A stretch of DNA of 64,000 nucleotides from Oceanococcus sp. HetDA_MAG_MS8 (GCA_019192445.1 JAHCMK010000008.1:1-64000), one strand, 5' to 3'. Shown: positions 34,220 through 43,333, counted from the first letter of the stretch. The notes: a model not told the origin generated them from the sequence alone. Translations and numbers: made by a program.

Positions 34220-36349
34220 TCAAGCACCCCCACGCCGCCAACGGTGATACCGCTCGACCCATTGCAACAGAGCCTCAGGCTTGTGCGCCTGCTTCCATTG
34301 ACCAGCCGCATATTTGTTGGCCTCGGCCATGGTGGGATAAGGATGAATGGTGCCCAGGATCTTATTCAGCCCGAGTCCATGTTTCATCGCCAATACAAAT
34401 TCGGCGAGCAACTCACCGGCCTGAGCTCCCACAATGGTCACCCCTAAAATGCGGTCTTTTCCGGGCACAGTGAGAACTTTGACAAAGCCTCGAGCATGGC
34501 TGTCGGCAATGGCACGGTCTAGATCATCCAGTCCATAACGGGTGACTTCGTAGGCGACCTTCTCTGCCTGAGCTTGCGTTTCGTTGAGCCCCACCTGTGC
34601 CACCTCCGGGTCGGTAAAGGTCACGCGGGGCATCACGCGGTAGTCCACCCGAAATTTCTTCAAGTTTCCAAACAAGGCATTCACGGCGGCATACCAGGCC
34701 TGATGCGCCGCTGCATGGGTGAATTGGTATGGCCCGGCCACATCGCCTACGGCAAAGATGCTGGGGATATTCGTGCGCAGAAAGTCGTCGGTATCGATGG
34801 TGCCAGAAGCCCGCACACCCAGATCTTCGAGCCCATAACCCTGCAATCTAGGCTGTCGGCCTACCGCCACCAAAATCGCATCAAACCCAATGCGGTGGCG
34901 CTGGGTGTCCTGCTCCACCTCAAGCACCCAGCCCTCATCATTTTTCAGAACCTGAATCGCCTGAGCGCCCAGGTGCAGATGAATGCCTTCCTCGCGAAAG
35001 ACACTCTCCACCAGCTCGGAGACTTCGGCGTCCTCTTTGCCCAATAAGCGCGAATTGCGGTCCACTTGGTGAACCTGCGAGCCCAACCTGTGGAAAGCCT
35101 GGCTGAGCTCACAGCCGATGGGACCGCCGCCCAGCACCAGTAATCGGGAAGGCTGCTCACGCAGAGTCCAGACCGTGTCGGAGGTGTATACGGGGGCATC
35201 GCTCAAGCCTAGTATATCCGGCATACGCGGCTGCGCCCCGGTTGCTAGAACAATGTGACGAGCGGAGAGCCGCTGCCCATTGACCTCAACCTCCCAGGGT
35301 GAGACCAAGCGTGCTTCACCCTGAATACACTCCACACCCAGCTGGGTATAGCGCTCGACCGAGTCATGCGGCTCGATGGTCTTGATGACCTCTTGAACCC
35401 GCTGCATTACCGCCGCGAAGTCAAAATCGACCTGGATGCTGTTCAAGCCTAATGTCGATGCCTTGCTCGCCTGATGCACGGCCTTGGCTGAACGAATGAG
35501 GGCCTTGGATGGAACACATCCTGTGTTCAGACAATCTCCACCCATTTGGTGTTTTTCGATCAGGGTGACTTTGGCTCGTACCGCAGCCGCAATATAAGCC
35601 GACACCAACCCGCCGGAGCCAGCGCCAATCACGATAAGGTTGCGGTCGAATTGCTTGGGCCGGGTCCAGTCCTGCATTGCTCGACGGTGTTTGAGCCAAT
35701 CCAAGCCTTTGCGCGCCAGCAAGGGGAACAGCCCCAGCAGCACAAAAGAGCCCAGCAAGCCTGGGGATAACAGCCCACTCAGAGAGTCGAGCTGCCCAAG
35801 TTGCGTACCCGCGTTCACGTAGACCACAGTCCCCGGCAACATGCCCACCTGGCTCACCCAGTAAAAGGTCAGCGTGCGCATGGCTGTGAGCCCCATCAAT
35901 AAATTGATCACGAAGAACGGGAACGCAGGCACCAAGCGCAGGGCGAACAGATAAAACGCCCCGTCCTTATCGACGCCCCGGTCAATAGCAGCTAAACGCT
36001 GACCAAAACGCTGCTGAAGACTACTACGCAGCAGATAGCGCGCTACCAAAAACGCCAGGGTTGCCCCTAAGCTGGAAGCGAAGCTGACCAACAACAAGCC
36101 CCATCCCAAGCCGAATAATGCGCCCCCGGCCAGAGTCATGATGGCCGCTCCCGGCAAGCTCAGCGCCGTTACCGCGACATAGATCGCGAAAAAGGCCCCA
36201 GCGGTCGCAAGGGGATGCTCGGCGAGCAGACGGTCAAAATCTGCGCGGGACTCCTGCAAATACCCCAAGCTGAAGTACTGCCCAAGGTCAAAGGAGAAAA
36301 AGGCCAAGACGGCCAGCAGGACCGAGGCTGCCAAGAGCAGTTTTTTCAC
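34220..36349 (-). CDS. TVP38/TMEM64-type membrane domain fused to FAD-dependent disulfide oxidoreductase
   Basis: A 709-residue fusion. The first ~215 residues form a multi-pass VTT/DedA-like domain with LPGAAIMTLAGGALFG, and the re-entrant segment FALRLVPAFPFFVINLLMG. From about residue 240 comes a class I pyridine nucleotide-disulfide oxidoreductase: IVIGAGSGGLVSAYIAA, GGDCLNTGCVPSK with the redox-active CysX4Cys pair, GGGPIGCELSQAF for NAD(P)H and FAVGDVAG for FAD. The C-terminal dimerisation domain has GEL-type residues but FTDPEVAQVG and IHPYPTMAE resemble mercuric reductase relatives; no mer genes are nearby. A membrane-tethered thiol oxidoreductase is the inference. The start is uncertain; GTG at 36349 has GGGGAAG before it, ATGs at 36364 and 36397 are alternatives. 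Confidence 0.8.
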   Translation of the reverse strand: MKKLLLAASVLLAVLAFFSFDLGQYFSLGYLQESRADFDRLLAEHPLATAGAFFAIYVAVTALSLPGAAIMTLAGGALFGLGWGLLLVSFASSLGATLAFLVARYLLRSSLQQRFGQRLAAIDRGVDKDGAFYLFALRLVPAFPFFVINLLMGLTAMRTLTFYWVSQVGMLPGTVVYVNAGTQLGQLDSLSGLLSPGLLGSFVLLGLFPLLARKGLDWLKHRRAMQDWTRPKQFDRNLIVIGAGSGGLVSAYIAAAVRAKVTLIEKHQMGGDCLNTGCVPSKALIRSAKAVHQASKASTLGLNSIQVDFDFAAVMQRVQEVIKTIEPHDSVERYTQLGVECIQGEARLVSPWEVEVNGQRLSARHIVLATGAQPRMPDILGLSDAPVYTSDTVWTLREQPSRLLVLGGGPIGCELSQAFHRLGSQVHQVDRNSRLLGKEDAEVSELVESVFREEGIHLHLGAQAIQVLKNDEGWVLEVEQDTQRHRIGFDAILVAVGRQPRLQGYGLEDLGVRASGTIDTDDFLRTNIPSIFAVGDVAGPYQFTHAAAHQAWYAAVNALFGNLKKFRVDYRVMPRVTFTDPEVAQVGLNETQAQAEKVAYEVTRYGLDDLDRAIADSHARGFVKVLTVPGKDRILGVTIVGAQAGELLAEFVLAMKHGLGLNKILGTIHPYPTMAEANKYAAGQWKQAHKPEALLQWVERYHRWRRGGA

Positions 36350-36513
36350 GCTGTGCTTCCCCATCCGCATGCCGCAAGCGCGACATGCATGGATCATTGT
36401 TTACCAGCGCATAGCTTAGGCAATACCCCCGGTCCGCGTATGTTCGCTAGGCCGCCTGGGCTGCTCCCGAATACGGCATCGCGCATTGAGCGCTGCAGCG
36501 CAGGCGCACGGCG

Positions 36514-36894
36514 TTATCCGGACTCCAGGTCGGCAAACTTACGCCGCAACCTCGCCTCGGCCGAGTGCAAGTATGATTCGATGCGGTCCAAGCGGCCGCC
36601 GATGTCTTGATAGCGCTCATGAATACTGGCGTTGCGACGTTGAGCGCGTTCGGCTTGAGGATCCGGCCTTGGGTCGCGCACTTCGTCCACCGTCGGCAAC
36701 AAAATCACGGCGGCGAGATAGGCCACCGCTAAGGCTCCAAAGAGGCCGAAGAATAAGGCCAAGATGATGATAATCATCCGGGTCAGGCGTAAGCGCCACC
36801 CCATGACCTCACAGATTCCGGCAACGACGCCAAAGGCCCAGCCATCTTCCGGCTTTCTATAGAGCTGGGATAGTTTCTTAAATACGCTACTCAT
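36514..36894 (-). CDS. pspC: Phage shock protein C
   Basis: A 126-residue inner-membrane protein of the Psp envelope-stress system. The PspC domain occupies the first 75 residues: KPEDGWAFGVVAGICEVMGW followed by a membrane segment IIIILALFFGLFGALAVAYLAAVILL. The C-terminal half is charged and helical (ERAQRRNASIHERYQDIGGRLDRIESYL), probably a coiled coil that contacts PspB or PspA. The start codon overlaps the pspB stop by four bases. In E. coli PspB and PspC sense membrane damage and free PspF from PspA. Confidence 0.92.
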   Translation of the reverse strand: MSSVFKKLSQLYRKPEDGWAFGVVAGICEVMGWRLRLTRMIIIILALFFGLFGALAVAYLAAVILLPTVDEVRDPRPDPQAERAQRRNASIHERYQDIGGRLDRIESYLHSAEARLRRKFADLESG

Positions 36895-37124
36895 GAGGGA
36901 TTTCTCCAGCGCGGGTCTTCGGTATCGAGCAACTGCTCAATAACCTCCAGCCGCCGCTCCAAACGGTCCGCCAAGGACTCCAATTCATCTTGGGTGCCAG
37001 TAATTTGCCGGCGCTCACGCTTCTCCCGCCGCCAGATCGTTGCGTAATGCATGATGATCCAGATCGGCAGAACCACTGCCACAAATACAATCAGCGGGAC
37101 GAATATCAGTTCCACGGCGTCCAA
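36891..37124 (-). CDS. pspB: Phage shock protein B
   Basis: A 77-residue membrane protein. One N-terminal membrane segment (VFVAVVLPIWIIMHY, about residues 13-27) precedes a charged helix ending in the heptad-like ESLADRLERRLEVIEQLLDTEDPRWR, which is the conserved PspB tail. It partners with PspC in sensing inner-membrane stress. The start is TTG at 37124, preceded by GGGAG; GTG at 37115 is the alternative. It lies 14 bp after pspA and overlaps pspC, consistent with a single operon. Confidence 0.9.
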   Translation of the reverse strand: MDAVELIFVPLIVFVAVVLPIWIIMHYATIWRREKRERRQITGTQDELESLADRLERRLEVIEQLLDTEDPRWRNPS

Positions 37125-37138
37125 TCTCGACGTCTCCC

Positions 37139-37822
37139 TTAACTTTGCGAGGTGGAATCATCTTTGCTCCGCAGGCGCTCTTTCAAACGTGCCAGCTCTG
37201 CTTCCACCCGATCCTGTTTCTCGAGGTTGGCAAATTCTTTGTCCAGTACCTCGCCTTGGCCCAGGTCTTGAACCTCGGACTGTGCTTCTAGATCGTCCAC
37301 TTTACGCTCAAAGCTCTCAAATCTGGCAACAGCCTCGGCAATCTTTTGATCATTAATCTGATTCTTCGCCCGCAGCTGAACACTCGCCGTTTGCTGACGC
37401 AGTAAGAGTTGCTTTTGCCGCGCCTTGGCATCCTTGAGTTTGTCATTCAATCGACCGATATCGGTATCCAGTTTGTCCAGGCTTTCATTGAGGGCCTGGA
37501 GCTCGGTATCGAGCTCGTCTTTTTTGTTGGCAAAGTCTTCTACCAGCAGCAAGGCTTGGCGGGCTAAATCTTCGCGATCCTTGGCCAGGGCCAGCTCAGC
37601 CTTGGCTTCCCATTCCTGAGCTTTATCCTGCAAACGTTGCTGCTCGCGCTCAAGATGCTTGCGGCGAGCGATGCTGGAGACTGCATTCGAGCGCAGTTCT
37701 ACCAGCGTATCTTCCATCTCGCCAATGGCGAGGCGGATCATTTTTTCAGGGTCTTCGGCGCGGTCCAACATGGCATGCAGGTTGGAGTTCACGATATCCG
37801 ACAGACGACTATAAATACCCAT
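37139..37822 (-). CDS. pspA: Phage shock protein A
   Basis: Peripheral membrane protein of the PspA/IM30 (ESCRT-III-like) family. The 227 residues are almost entirely coiled coil, beginning MGIYSRLSDIVNSNLHAMLDRAEDPEKMIR, of which the opening amphipathic helix binds membrane. It forms oligomers that repair or stabilise the inner membrane, and in resting cells binds and inhibits PspF. GGAG lies eight bases upstream of the ATG. It follows the small exported protein gene by 50 bp in the probable operon. Confidence 0.95.
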   Translation of the reverse strand: MGIYSRLSDIVNSNLHAMLDRAEDPEKMIRLAIGEMEDTLVELRSNAVSSIARRKHLEREQQRLQDKAQEWEAKAELALAKDREDLARQALLLVEDFANKKDELDTELQALNESLDKLDTDIGRLNDKLKDAKARQKQLLLRQQTASVQLRAKNQINDQKIAEAVARFESFERKVDDLEAQSEVQDLGQGEVLDKEFANLEKQDRVEAELARLKERLRSKDDSTSQS

Positions 37823-37872
37823 GTCAGGCTCCGTATCAGTGAATCGGGGGTGTTAGCAGTCTGCGCAGTGGT

Positions 37873-38133
37873 TCAGCCATTCACTTGCTGATGGGGCTGG
37901 ACCCCTTCGGGCTGCGCATTTAAAAATGGAATAGGCGCCAACTCCGGCTGGATTTGGCGCAGCGATTGGCGCAGCTCATCCTCAATATGCGCCACGGCTG
38001 CATTCCCTTGCGCCGAAATATCCTGGTGTAATGACTGGGCAAGCTCGGCACGCGTGATGCTTTGTGCCTGGGCAACTGTGCTCATCATCATGCTGATGGC
38101 GGCGACGGCGAGTAGAGGGTTGAATGAGCGCAT
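37873..38133 (-). CDS. Small exported protein leading the psp operon
   Basis: I do not recognise this 86-residue protein. It begins with a clear signal peptide (RSFNPLLAVAAISMMMSTV, cleavage predicted after AQA). The mature part of about 60 residues is helical and polar (ITRAELAQSLHQDISAQGNAAV), without cysteines, ending in a Pro/Gln-rich tail. AAGGA lies seven bases before the ATG at 38133. It is the first gene downstream of the sigma-54 type promoter at 38179-38194 and lies just before pspA, so it should be induced with the Psp response. A periplasmic or lipid-side accessory role is possible but only inferred. Confidence 0.7.
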   Translation of the reverse strand: MRSFNPLLAVAAISMMMSTVAQAQSITRAELAQSLHQDISAQGNAAVAHIEDELRQSLRQIQPELAPIPFLNAQPEGVQPHQQVNG

Positions 38134-38178
38134 GGTCAAATCCTTTTGAACATTGAGTGAAGGTGCACACTCAGTGTT

Positions 38179-38194
38179 CCAAGTCGCGTGCCAA
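38179..38194 (-). promoter_or_regulatory. Sigma-54 type promoter for the psp operon
   Basis: On the minus strand TTGGCACG-N4-TTGG matches the -24/-12 consensus TGGCAC-N5-TTGC, except that the last base of the -12 TTGC is G. It lies about 45 bp ahead of the small exported protein gene and faces away from pspF, the expected sigma-54 activator. A perfect CATAAGCTTATG palindrome at 38208-38219 lies just upstream and could be part of the activator site. Confidence 0.7.
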
Positions 38195-38303
38195 CTTTCG
38201 CATGGCTCATAAGCTTATGTTTTCACTATCTTTTTATTTTCATGGACGGCCACACTAAAAACAGATAAGGTATTTTTCACCACCTATAGGTGAATTTTCC
38301 GCC

Positions 38304-39368
38304 ATGCCGCACCCCGAACTTCCATCCCTGATTGGTGAAGACGACCACTTTCTACAAGCCGTAGAGCGCGCCTCCGCAGCTGCCCCGCTGGATAGGCCAG
38401 TGTTGATCATTGGCGAACGAGGAACCGGTAAAGAGCTGATCGCGGCACGTATTCATTATCTGTCTCAGCGCTGGTCCGACCCGTATGTTGCAATCAACTG
38501 CGCCGCACTTTCCGATGATCTCCTCGAGACGGAACTTTTTGGCCATGTCCCAGGCGCGTTCACTGGGGCCACCAAAGCCCGCAAAGGGCGTTTTGAACAA
38601 GCACAGGGCGGCACCCTATTCCTGGACGAGCTCGCATCGATGCGCATGCGCCTCCAAGAGAAGTTACTAAGGGTGATTGAATATGGTCAGTTTGAACGCG
38701 TAGGCTCCAGCACAACAATGGAGGTGGACGTACGCCTGATTGCCGCTGCCAACGTGGATCTACCAGCAGCCGCCGCGCGCGGCGAGTTTCGAGCCGACCT
38801 CCTGGACCGCCTGTCGTTTGAAGTCATCACTCTACCGCCGTTACGAGCCCGCCCCATTGATATTGGCCTGCTCGCCCAACACTTTGCCGAAAGCATGAGC
38901 GCCGAGTTAGATCGACCCCATTTTGCTGGCTTCAGCATGAAGGCCTTGGAAACCCTGCGTGCCTACCGCTGGCCGGGCAATGTACGGGAGCTGCGAAACG
39001 TCATCGAACGCGCGGTTTATCGCCTCGCCGAGTCAGACGACCCCATCGACGAGATCATCATTGACCCTTTCGACTCGCCCTGGCGCCCTCCTGCCCACTT
39101 AGCAGAACAGCCCACGCTAACAGGACAGCACGCGCCAGCAGGACAACCTGGAGCGACGACGGAGGCCGCCACGATTACAGAGGAGACGGAGTTGCCCGCG
39201 GACTTTTTCGCATGGACCGCGAAGCAGGAGTCGAGCGTGCTGCGCCAGGCACTGACAGAGCATGGCTACAACCAACGCCGCACAGCCGAGAGGCTGGGCT
39301 TGAGCTACGACCAATTGCGTCACTTACTCAAGAAATACGCGATTCGTCGACCCGACACAGCGGTGTGA
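38304..39368 (+). CDS. pspF: Psp operon sigma-54-dependent activator
   Basis: Bacterial enhancer-binding protein of 354 residues that lacks an N-terminal receiver domain, as PspF does. The AAA+ domain has Walker A GERGTGKELIA (about residues 34-44), the GAFTGA loop that contacts sigma-54, and GTLFLDEL as Walker B. The C-terminal NQRRTAERLGLSYDQLRHLL is a Fis-type DNA-binding helix-turn-helix. An unusual Ala/Gly/Thr/Pro-rich linker (about 255-305) separates the domains. It is divergent from the psp operon, and PspA would inhibit it. Confidence 0.93.
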   Translation: MPHPELPSLIGEDDHFLQAVERASAAAPLDRPVLIIGERGTGKELIAARIHYLSQRWSDPYVAINCAALSDDLLETELFGHVPGAFTGATKARKGRFEQAQGGTLFLDELASMRMRLQEKLLRVIEYGQFERVGSSTTMEVDVRLIAAANVDLPAAAARGEFRADLLDRLSFEVITLPPLRARPIDIGLLAQHFAESMSAELDRPHFAGFSMKALETLRAYRWPGNVRELRNVIERAVYRLAESDDPIDEIIIDPFDSPWRPPAHLAEQPTLTGQHAPAGQPGATTEAATITEETELPADFFAWTAKQESSVLRQALTEHGYNQRRTAERLGLSYDQLRHLLKKYAIRRPDTAV

Positions 39369-39414
39369 TAGCCTCCGGCGCTGATATCTTCTGAATATTG
39401 TCTCAAAGACCACA

Positions 39415-40767
39415 ATGAGCATGAGCTGCTTCAAGGCCTACGACATTCGCGGCCGCCTCCCAGACGAACTCAACGTCGACATCGCCTATCGAATTGGGCG
39501 CGCATACGCCCAGGTGGTTCAACCCCGGCGCGTGGTCACAGGGCGCGACGTCCGCCTTAGCAGTGAAGAGCTACAACGCGCTCTAGCCTGCGGCCTACGT
39601 GACGAAGGCGTGGAGGTGCTTGATCTGGGCCTCTGTGGCACGGAGGAGGTCTATTTTGCGACCTTCTACTACGAACTTGATGGGGGGATCATGGTGACCG
39701 CCAGTCATAACCCCATGGATTACAACGGCATGAAGTTGGTGCGTGAAGGCTCGCGCCCGATTGGCGCAGATTCTGGTTTAGCCGATATTGAAGCCAAGGT
39801 CGCCAGTGATACCCGGGTGTACCCCGAGCATGCCCAGGTGGACATGACCGCGCTGGATCACCGCGCCGACTACATCCAGCATTTGCTGGGCTACATCGAC
39901 GTTCAAAGTCTGAAACCGCTCAAGATCTTGGTAAACGCCGGCAATGGCCCTGCCGGCCTCATTGTTGATGCGCTGGAACCCCACCTGCCCTTGCAGTTCG
40001 AACGCCTGTTTCATGAGCCCAACGGCAACTTCCCCAACGGCATTCCTAACCCCATCCTCGAGCAAAACCGCCCTCCAACCTCGGAGGCTGTGCGCGCGGC
40101 TGGAGCTGACTTCGGCGTGGCCTGGGATGGCGATTTCGACCGCTGCTTTTTATTTGACGAAAACGGCGACTTCATCGAGGGCTACTACATCGTCGGGTTA
40201 CTGGCTGAGGCCTTATTAACCGAATCGCCCGGCGCCACCATCGTCCACGATGTGCGTATGACCTGGAATACCATCGACATGGTCGAGGCCGCCGGCGGCA
40301 AAACCGTGCAAAGCCGCACCGGACACGCTTTCATCAAAGCCATCATGCGCGAGCATGACGCAGCCTATGGTGGGGAGATGAGCGCGCATCATTACTTCCG
40401 CAACTTCGCTTACTGCGACAACGGCAATATTCCCTGGCTACTGGTTGCGGCCCTCATTAGCAAAACTGGCAAACCCTTGTCGGCGCTGGTCGCCGAGCGT
40501 ATTGCCCGCTACCCATCCAGTGGGGAGATTAACCGCACTGTAGACGACCCCGATGCCGCAATGGCCAGGGTGCATGCTGCCTTCGCTGCCGACGCGCTCA
40601 GCGAAGATCGGACCGACGGCCTATCCATGGAATTTGCCCAGTGGAGGTTCAATCTGCGCAAGAGCAACACCGAGCCAGTCACCCGGCTGAACGTGGAGTC
40701 GCGCGGCGACAAAGAGCTGATGCGCGAGAAGACCGAGCAGCTGCTACACATTATCGAGCAGGCCTGA
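39415..40767 (+). CDS. Phosphomannomutase/phosphoglucomutase-type enzyme
   Basis: A 450-residue phosphohexomutase (CpsG/ManB type) that interconverts mannose 6- and 1-phosphate for sugar-nucleotide and surface polysaccharide synthesis. The catalytic serine lies in [11 protein letters not shown] (about residues 95-105) and the metal loop is [11 protein letters not shown] (about 239-249). A sugar-binding [11 protein letters not shown] and phosphate-binding [15 protein letters not shown] near the C-terminus complete the four domains. Whether glucose phosphate is also used cannot be told. No clear ribosome site precedes either of the two close ATGs (39415, 39421). It stands alone, followed by two hairpins. 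Confidence 0.9.
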   Translation: MSMSCFKAYDIRGRLPDELNVDIAYRIGRAYAQVVQPRRVVTGRDVRLSSEELQRALACGLRDEGVEVLDLGLCGTEEVYFATFYYELDGGIMVTASHNPMDYNGMKLVREGSRPIGADSGLADIEAKVASDTRVYPEHAQVDMTALDHRADYIQHLLGYIDVQSLKPLKILVNAGNGPAGLIVDALEPHLPLQFERLFHEPNGNFPNGIPNPILEQNRPPTSEAVRAAGADFGVAWDGDFDRCFLFDENGDFIEGYYIVGLLAEALLTESPGATIVHDVRMTWNTIDMVEAAGGKTVQSRTGHAFIKAIMREHDAAYGGEMSAHHYFRNFAYCDNGNIPWLLVAALISKTGKPLSALVAERIARYPSSGEINRTVDDPDAAMARVHAAFAADALSEDRTDGLSMEFAQWRFNLRKSNTEPVTRLNVESRGDKELMREKTEQLLHIIEQA

Positions 40768-40792
40768 TTACGCCAGCGCAGGCAATGAACCG

Positions 40793-40812
40793 CCGAGGCG
40801 GAGAAGCCTCGG
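40793..40812 (+). terminator. Hairpin after the phosphomannomutase gene
   Basis: CCGAGGC (40793-40799) pairs with GCCTCGG (40806-40812) about 25 bp after the stop codon. CTTTTATAG follows at a distance, so its strength as a terminator is uncertain. Confidence 0.4.
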
Positions 40813-40875
40813 CTGCAGCACACTGTCTTTTATAGCTCAGCGCAGAGGGCGATTGCTCGGCCGACACTGAAAACG

Positions 40876-40895
40876 CCCGCCCTCATCGGGGCGGG
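40876..40895. terminator. Bidirectional GC-rich terminator
   Basis: CCCGCCC (40876-40882) pairs with GGGCGGG (40889-40895). A TTTT follows shortly on the plus strand (40901-40904), and CGTTTTC follows on the minus strand. It separates the convergent phosphomannomutase and DUF1249 genes. Confidence 0.65.
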
Positions 40896-40920
40896 GATAC
40901 TTTTAAGGCGATCGGGCGAG

Positions 40921-41349
40921 TTATGCGGCGTCTTTACGAATCCAGAACCCGTGGCCCTGCTCCAAGCACCAATCAAGCCACTTATTCAACATGGCATTGC
41001 GCTGGATTTGCAGGTAGAGATTCTCGCCAAAGTCACCCTTTTCCACGTCCAGGGCTTGGGCCGCCTTGGCATCAAAGAACACCCGCACCTTCAACCGGGG
41101 CACTTCTCCCTTATCCGGAAACCGGTGAGTCAGGATAAAAGTGGCCGTATAGCGTTCATGGTGAACGCTGTGCAGATGCAAGGGACAATTGGCATCGCCG
41201 CGTGATACCGAACCACTCGGCACTTTACGCAAGTCAGGAATCAAACGCTCCAACAGGGCGTAATTGGATTCCCACAATGCAACCAATGCAGAAAAGCTGT
41301 TGGGGTCGGTAACCCGCTCCCAGGGTTTGAGCGTGGTGGTCTTAGCCAT
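40921..41349 (-). CDS. DUF1249 family protein (YqiB-like)
   Basis: A 142-residue cytosolic protein of the DUF1249 family. Family-typical stretches are ALWESNYALLERLIPDLR (about residues 24-41), HHERYTATFILTHRF and the C-terminal NAMLNKWLDWCLEQGHGF. In enterobacteria and pseudomonads this gene usually sits beside the ADP-ribose pyrophosphatase and cAMP phosphodiesterase genes; here it is isolated. The function is unknown. Confidence 0.85.
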   Translation of the reverse strand: MAKTTTLKPWERVTDPNSFSALVALWESNYALLERLIPDLRKVPSGSVSRGDANCPLHLHSVHHERYTATFILTHRFPDKGEVPRLKVRVFFDAKAAQALDVEKGDFGENLYLQIQRNAMLNKWLDWCLEQGHGFWIRKDAA

Positions 41350-41536
41350 CCTCGGATTCTAGCAACGCTGATAAAAGCTGGCGAGTGTGCTAGGGCTGCA
41401 CATTCGCATGATGGCGCTGTAGACCTCGATCTGACGGGCTGAGTTCCCTGCACTGCAACATTTTTCACCGAGGCGAGTTGCTCACTTTAGCGCGCCGTTT
41501 GCGCAAAATTGCGCTGAAAGCAGCATCTTAGCTAGA

Positions 41537-41606
41537 CCCTGCGCAGCCGGCGATTGATGCCGACTGCGCAGGGGTACAGCCCCGCGAGCCCCTCTTGAGG
41601 GCTCGC
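41537..41606 (-). terminator. Two hairpins after the acyl-CoA ligase gene
   Basis: GCGAGCCC (41584-41591) pairs with GGGCTCGC (41599-41606), just past the ligase stop on the minus strand. CCCTGCGCAG (41537-41546) pairs with CTGCGCAGGG (41564-41573) further on. The rest of the 41350-41614 spacer has only a short GCGCAA/TTGCGC dyad (41501-41514) and no gene. Confidence 0.5.
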
Positions 41607-41614
41607 TGGCTAGC

Positions 41615-43333
41615 TTAAGCCGCTTCAGCTGGGGCTTGTTGGCCCTGTGGCGATGACCCATCCCAGATCACGCGCTGGCGGGCGGCATACCAGCCGTCGA
41701 CACGATCCGCGTAATGCGCCTCGATCACATTACGCTTAATTTTCATAGTTGGCGTCAAGAAGCCGTTCTCGATGCCCCAAGTGTCGCTCACAACCACCAC
41801 GAACTTCACATTCTCGTGGGGGTCCAGACCTTCATTGACCTTGTCAACCAGCTCGCAGAACTGCTGCTCCAACTCGGCGCGGTCAATTTCGCCTTTGCTG
41901 AGGTGATCACGCGCTTCATCGGCGAGCATAAATAGCGCGAAAGGCGCAGTTTGGTCAGCCCCGGCGACGCAGACCACTTCCAAAGCCTCGTGATTCGCCA
42001 ATTTATTCTCTATGGGCACCGGAACCACATATTTGCCCTTACTAGTTTTGAACAACTCTTTGATACGGCCGGTAATCCGCAGGCGGCCTTCGGCATCGAT
42101 TTCGCCCATATCACCAGTTTTCAGGTAGCCATCTTCGGTGATGTCTTCCGCCGTTTTCTCCGGTTGTTTGAAATAGCCCATCATCATTCCTGGGCTCTTC
42201 ACCAACACCTCTCCGTTATCGCCAATCTTGGTATCTACACCGGGGTTGGACTGGCCAACGTAGCCCACCCGCGCGAGCCCTGGACGCGTGCCATGGCTAT
42301 AACCGAAGTTCTCGCTCATCCCGTAGCCTTCCAGCAGCTCCAGCCCTAAGGAGCGATACCAAGACAGGGTTTCAGCCGACAGCGGCGCGGAGCCGGTCGC
42401 CGCATAACGCACATGCTCCAAGCCAAGTTGAGTAAGGATCTTCTTCTTGATCACCCCAGAAAGCAGCGGGATTTTGAAGAGAACTTTTTGCTTGCGCTCT
42501 GGCAGCTTGTCGCATACGCCGGCCTTGAACTTGGTCCAAAGCCGGGGGACCGAGGCAAAAATGGTGGGCTTGGCCCGGCGCAGGTCTTCCACGAAAGTGT
42601 CCAAACTTTCCGCAAAGAACACCTCGAAGCCATAGCGCAGAGAGTTTGTCTCCACGACCCAACGCTCCAGCACATGCGCCAATGGCAAATAGCTCAGCAT
42701 GCGCTCGTTGTTATCCAAGCTCATGATGTCGGAGAAGCCAATGGAAGCGGCCGCCATGCCCCCAAAGCTGGTCATCACCCCTTTGGGTCTGCCCGTCGAG
42801 CCAGAGGTGTACACAATCGTGGCCATTTCCTCGGGAACGCGCTGCACCTGCTCGCTCATGGGCTCCGTGGTCGCAATGACATCATCCCATTGCAGGGCGT
42901 CCTCGGCGGGTGCCAGAGGCAAGGCGATGGTGGGCATATCCTCTGGAATACCCTCGCGCACCATATCCCAGTCGTCGAGCTTACCGATGAATAGCAGCTT
43001 GGCCTCACTGTGCTCCAGGATGTAGGCCACCGTATCGCCATTTAACGTGGGATACAGAGGCACGCTGACGTGTCCTGCCATCCAGATGGCCAAGTCCGCG
43101 ATGATCCAATGCGCAGAGTTCTTACCGACGAGCGCAATCTGACTCTTGGGTGGCAGTTGCAGGGACTGCAAGTGCGCCGCCATCCGCCGAGCTTGGTCAC
43201 CAACTTCTGCCCAGGTATATTCCTTAACTTGGCCACCGCCGATGGGCTGGGTGAAGTAGCGCTTGTTTGGTTGTGCTTTTTCCCAATAGTAGAAGCAGTC
43301 CAAAGGCGTTGCTTTGGGGTCCATTGCGTGCAT
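41615..43333 (-). CDS. Long-chain acyl-CoA ligase (AMP-dependent synthetase)
   Basis: A 572-residue adenylating enzyme activating long-chain fatty acids to acyl-CoA. The ATP loop VYTSGSTGRPKGVM (about residues 173-186), the linker YGMSENFG and TGDMGEIDAEGRLRITGR, and the C-terminal LTPTMKIKR with its catalytic lysine resemble the eukaryotic-like LACS/FadD15 branch rather than classic E. coli FadD. The start is placed at the ATG at 43333, preceded by GAGGGGA; an earlier in-frame start at 43387 has no ribosome site. Acyl-CoA from this enzyme could feed beta-oxidation or the acyl reductase, an inference from the lipid gene content. Confidence 0.9.
   Translation of the reverse strand: MHAMDPKATPLDCFYYWEKAQPNKRYFTQPIGGGQVKEYTWAEVGDQARRMAAHLQSLQLPPKSQIALVGKNSAHWIIADLAIWMAGHVSVPLYPTLNGDTVAYILEHSEAKLLFIGKLDDWDMVREGIPEDMPTIALPLAPAEDALQWDDVIATTEPMSEQVQRVPEEMATIVYTSGSTGRPKGVMTSFGGMAAASIGFSDIMSLDNNERMLSYLPLAHVLERWVVETNSLRYGFEVFFAESLDTFVEDLRRAKPTIFASVPRLWTKFKAGVCDKLPERKQKVLFKIPLLSGVIKKKILTQLGLEHVRYAATGSAPLSAETLSWYRSLGLELLEGYGMSENFGYSHGTRPGLARVGYVGQSNPGVDTKIGDNGEVLVKSPGMMMGYFKQPEKTAEDITEDGYLKTGDMGEIDAEGRLRITGRIKELFKTSKGKYVVPVPIENKLANHEALEVVCVAGADQTAPFALFMLADEARDHLSKGEIDRAELEQQFCELVDKVNEGLDPHENVKFVVVVSDTWGIENGFLTPTMKIKRNVIEAHYADRVDGWYAARQRVIWDGSSPQGQQAPAEAA

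Noticed and set aside
41501-41514. GCGCAA/TTGCGC dyad as an operator
   Set aside because: Short dyad in a GC-rich spacer, not close to a convincing promoter; too weak to call a site.
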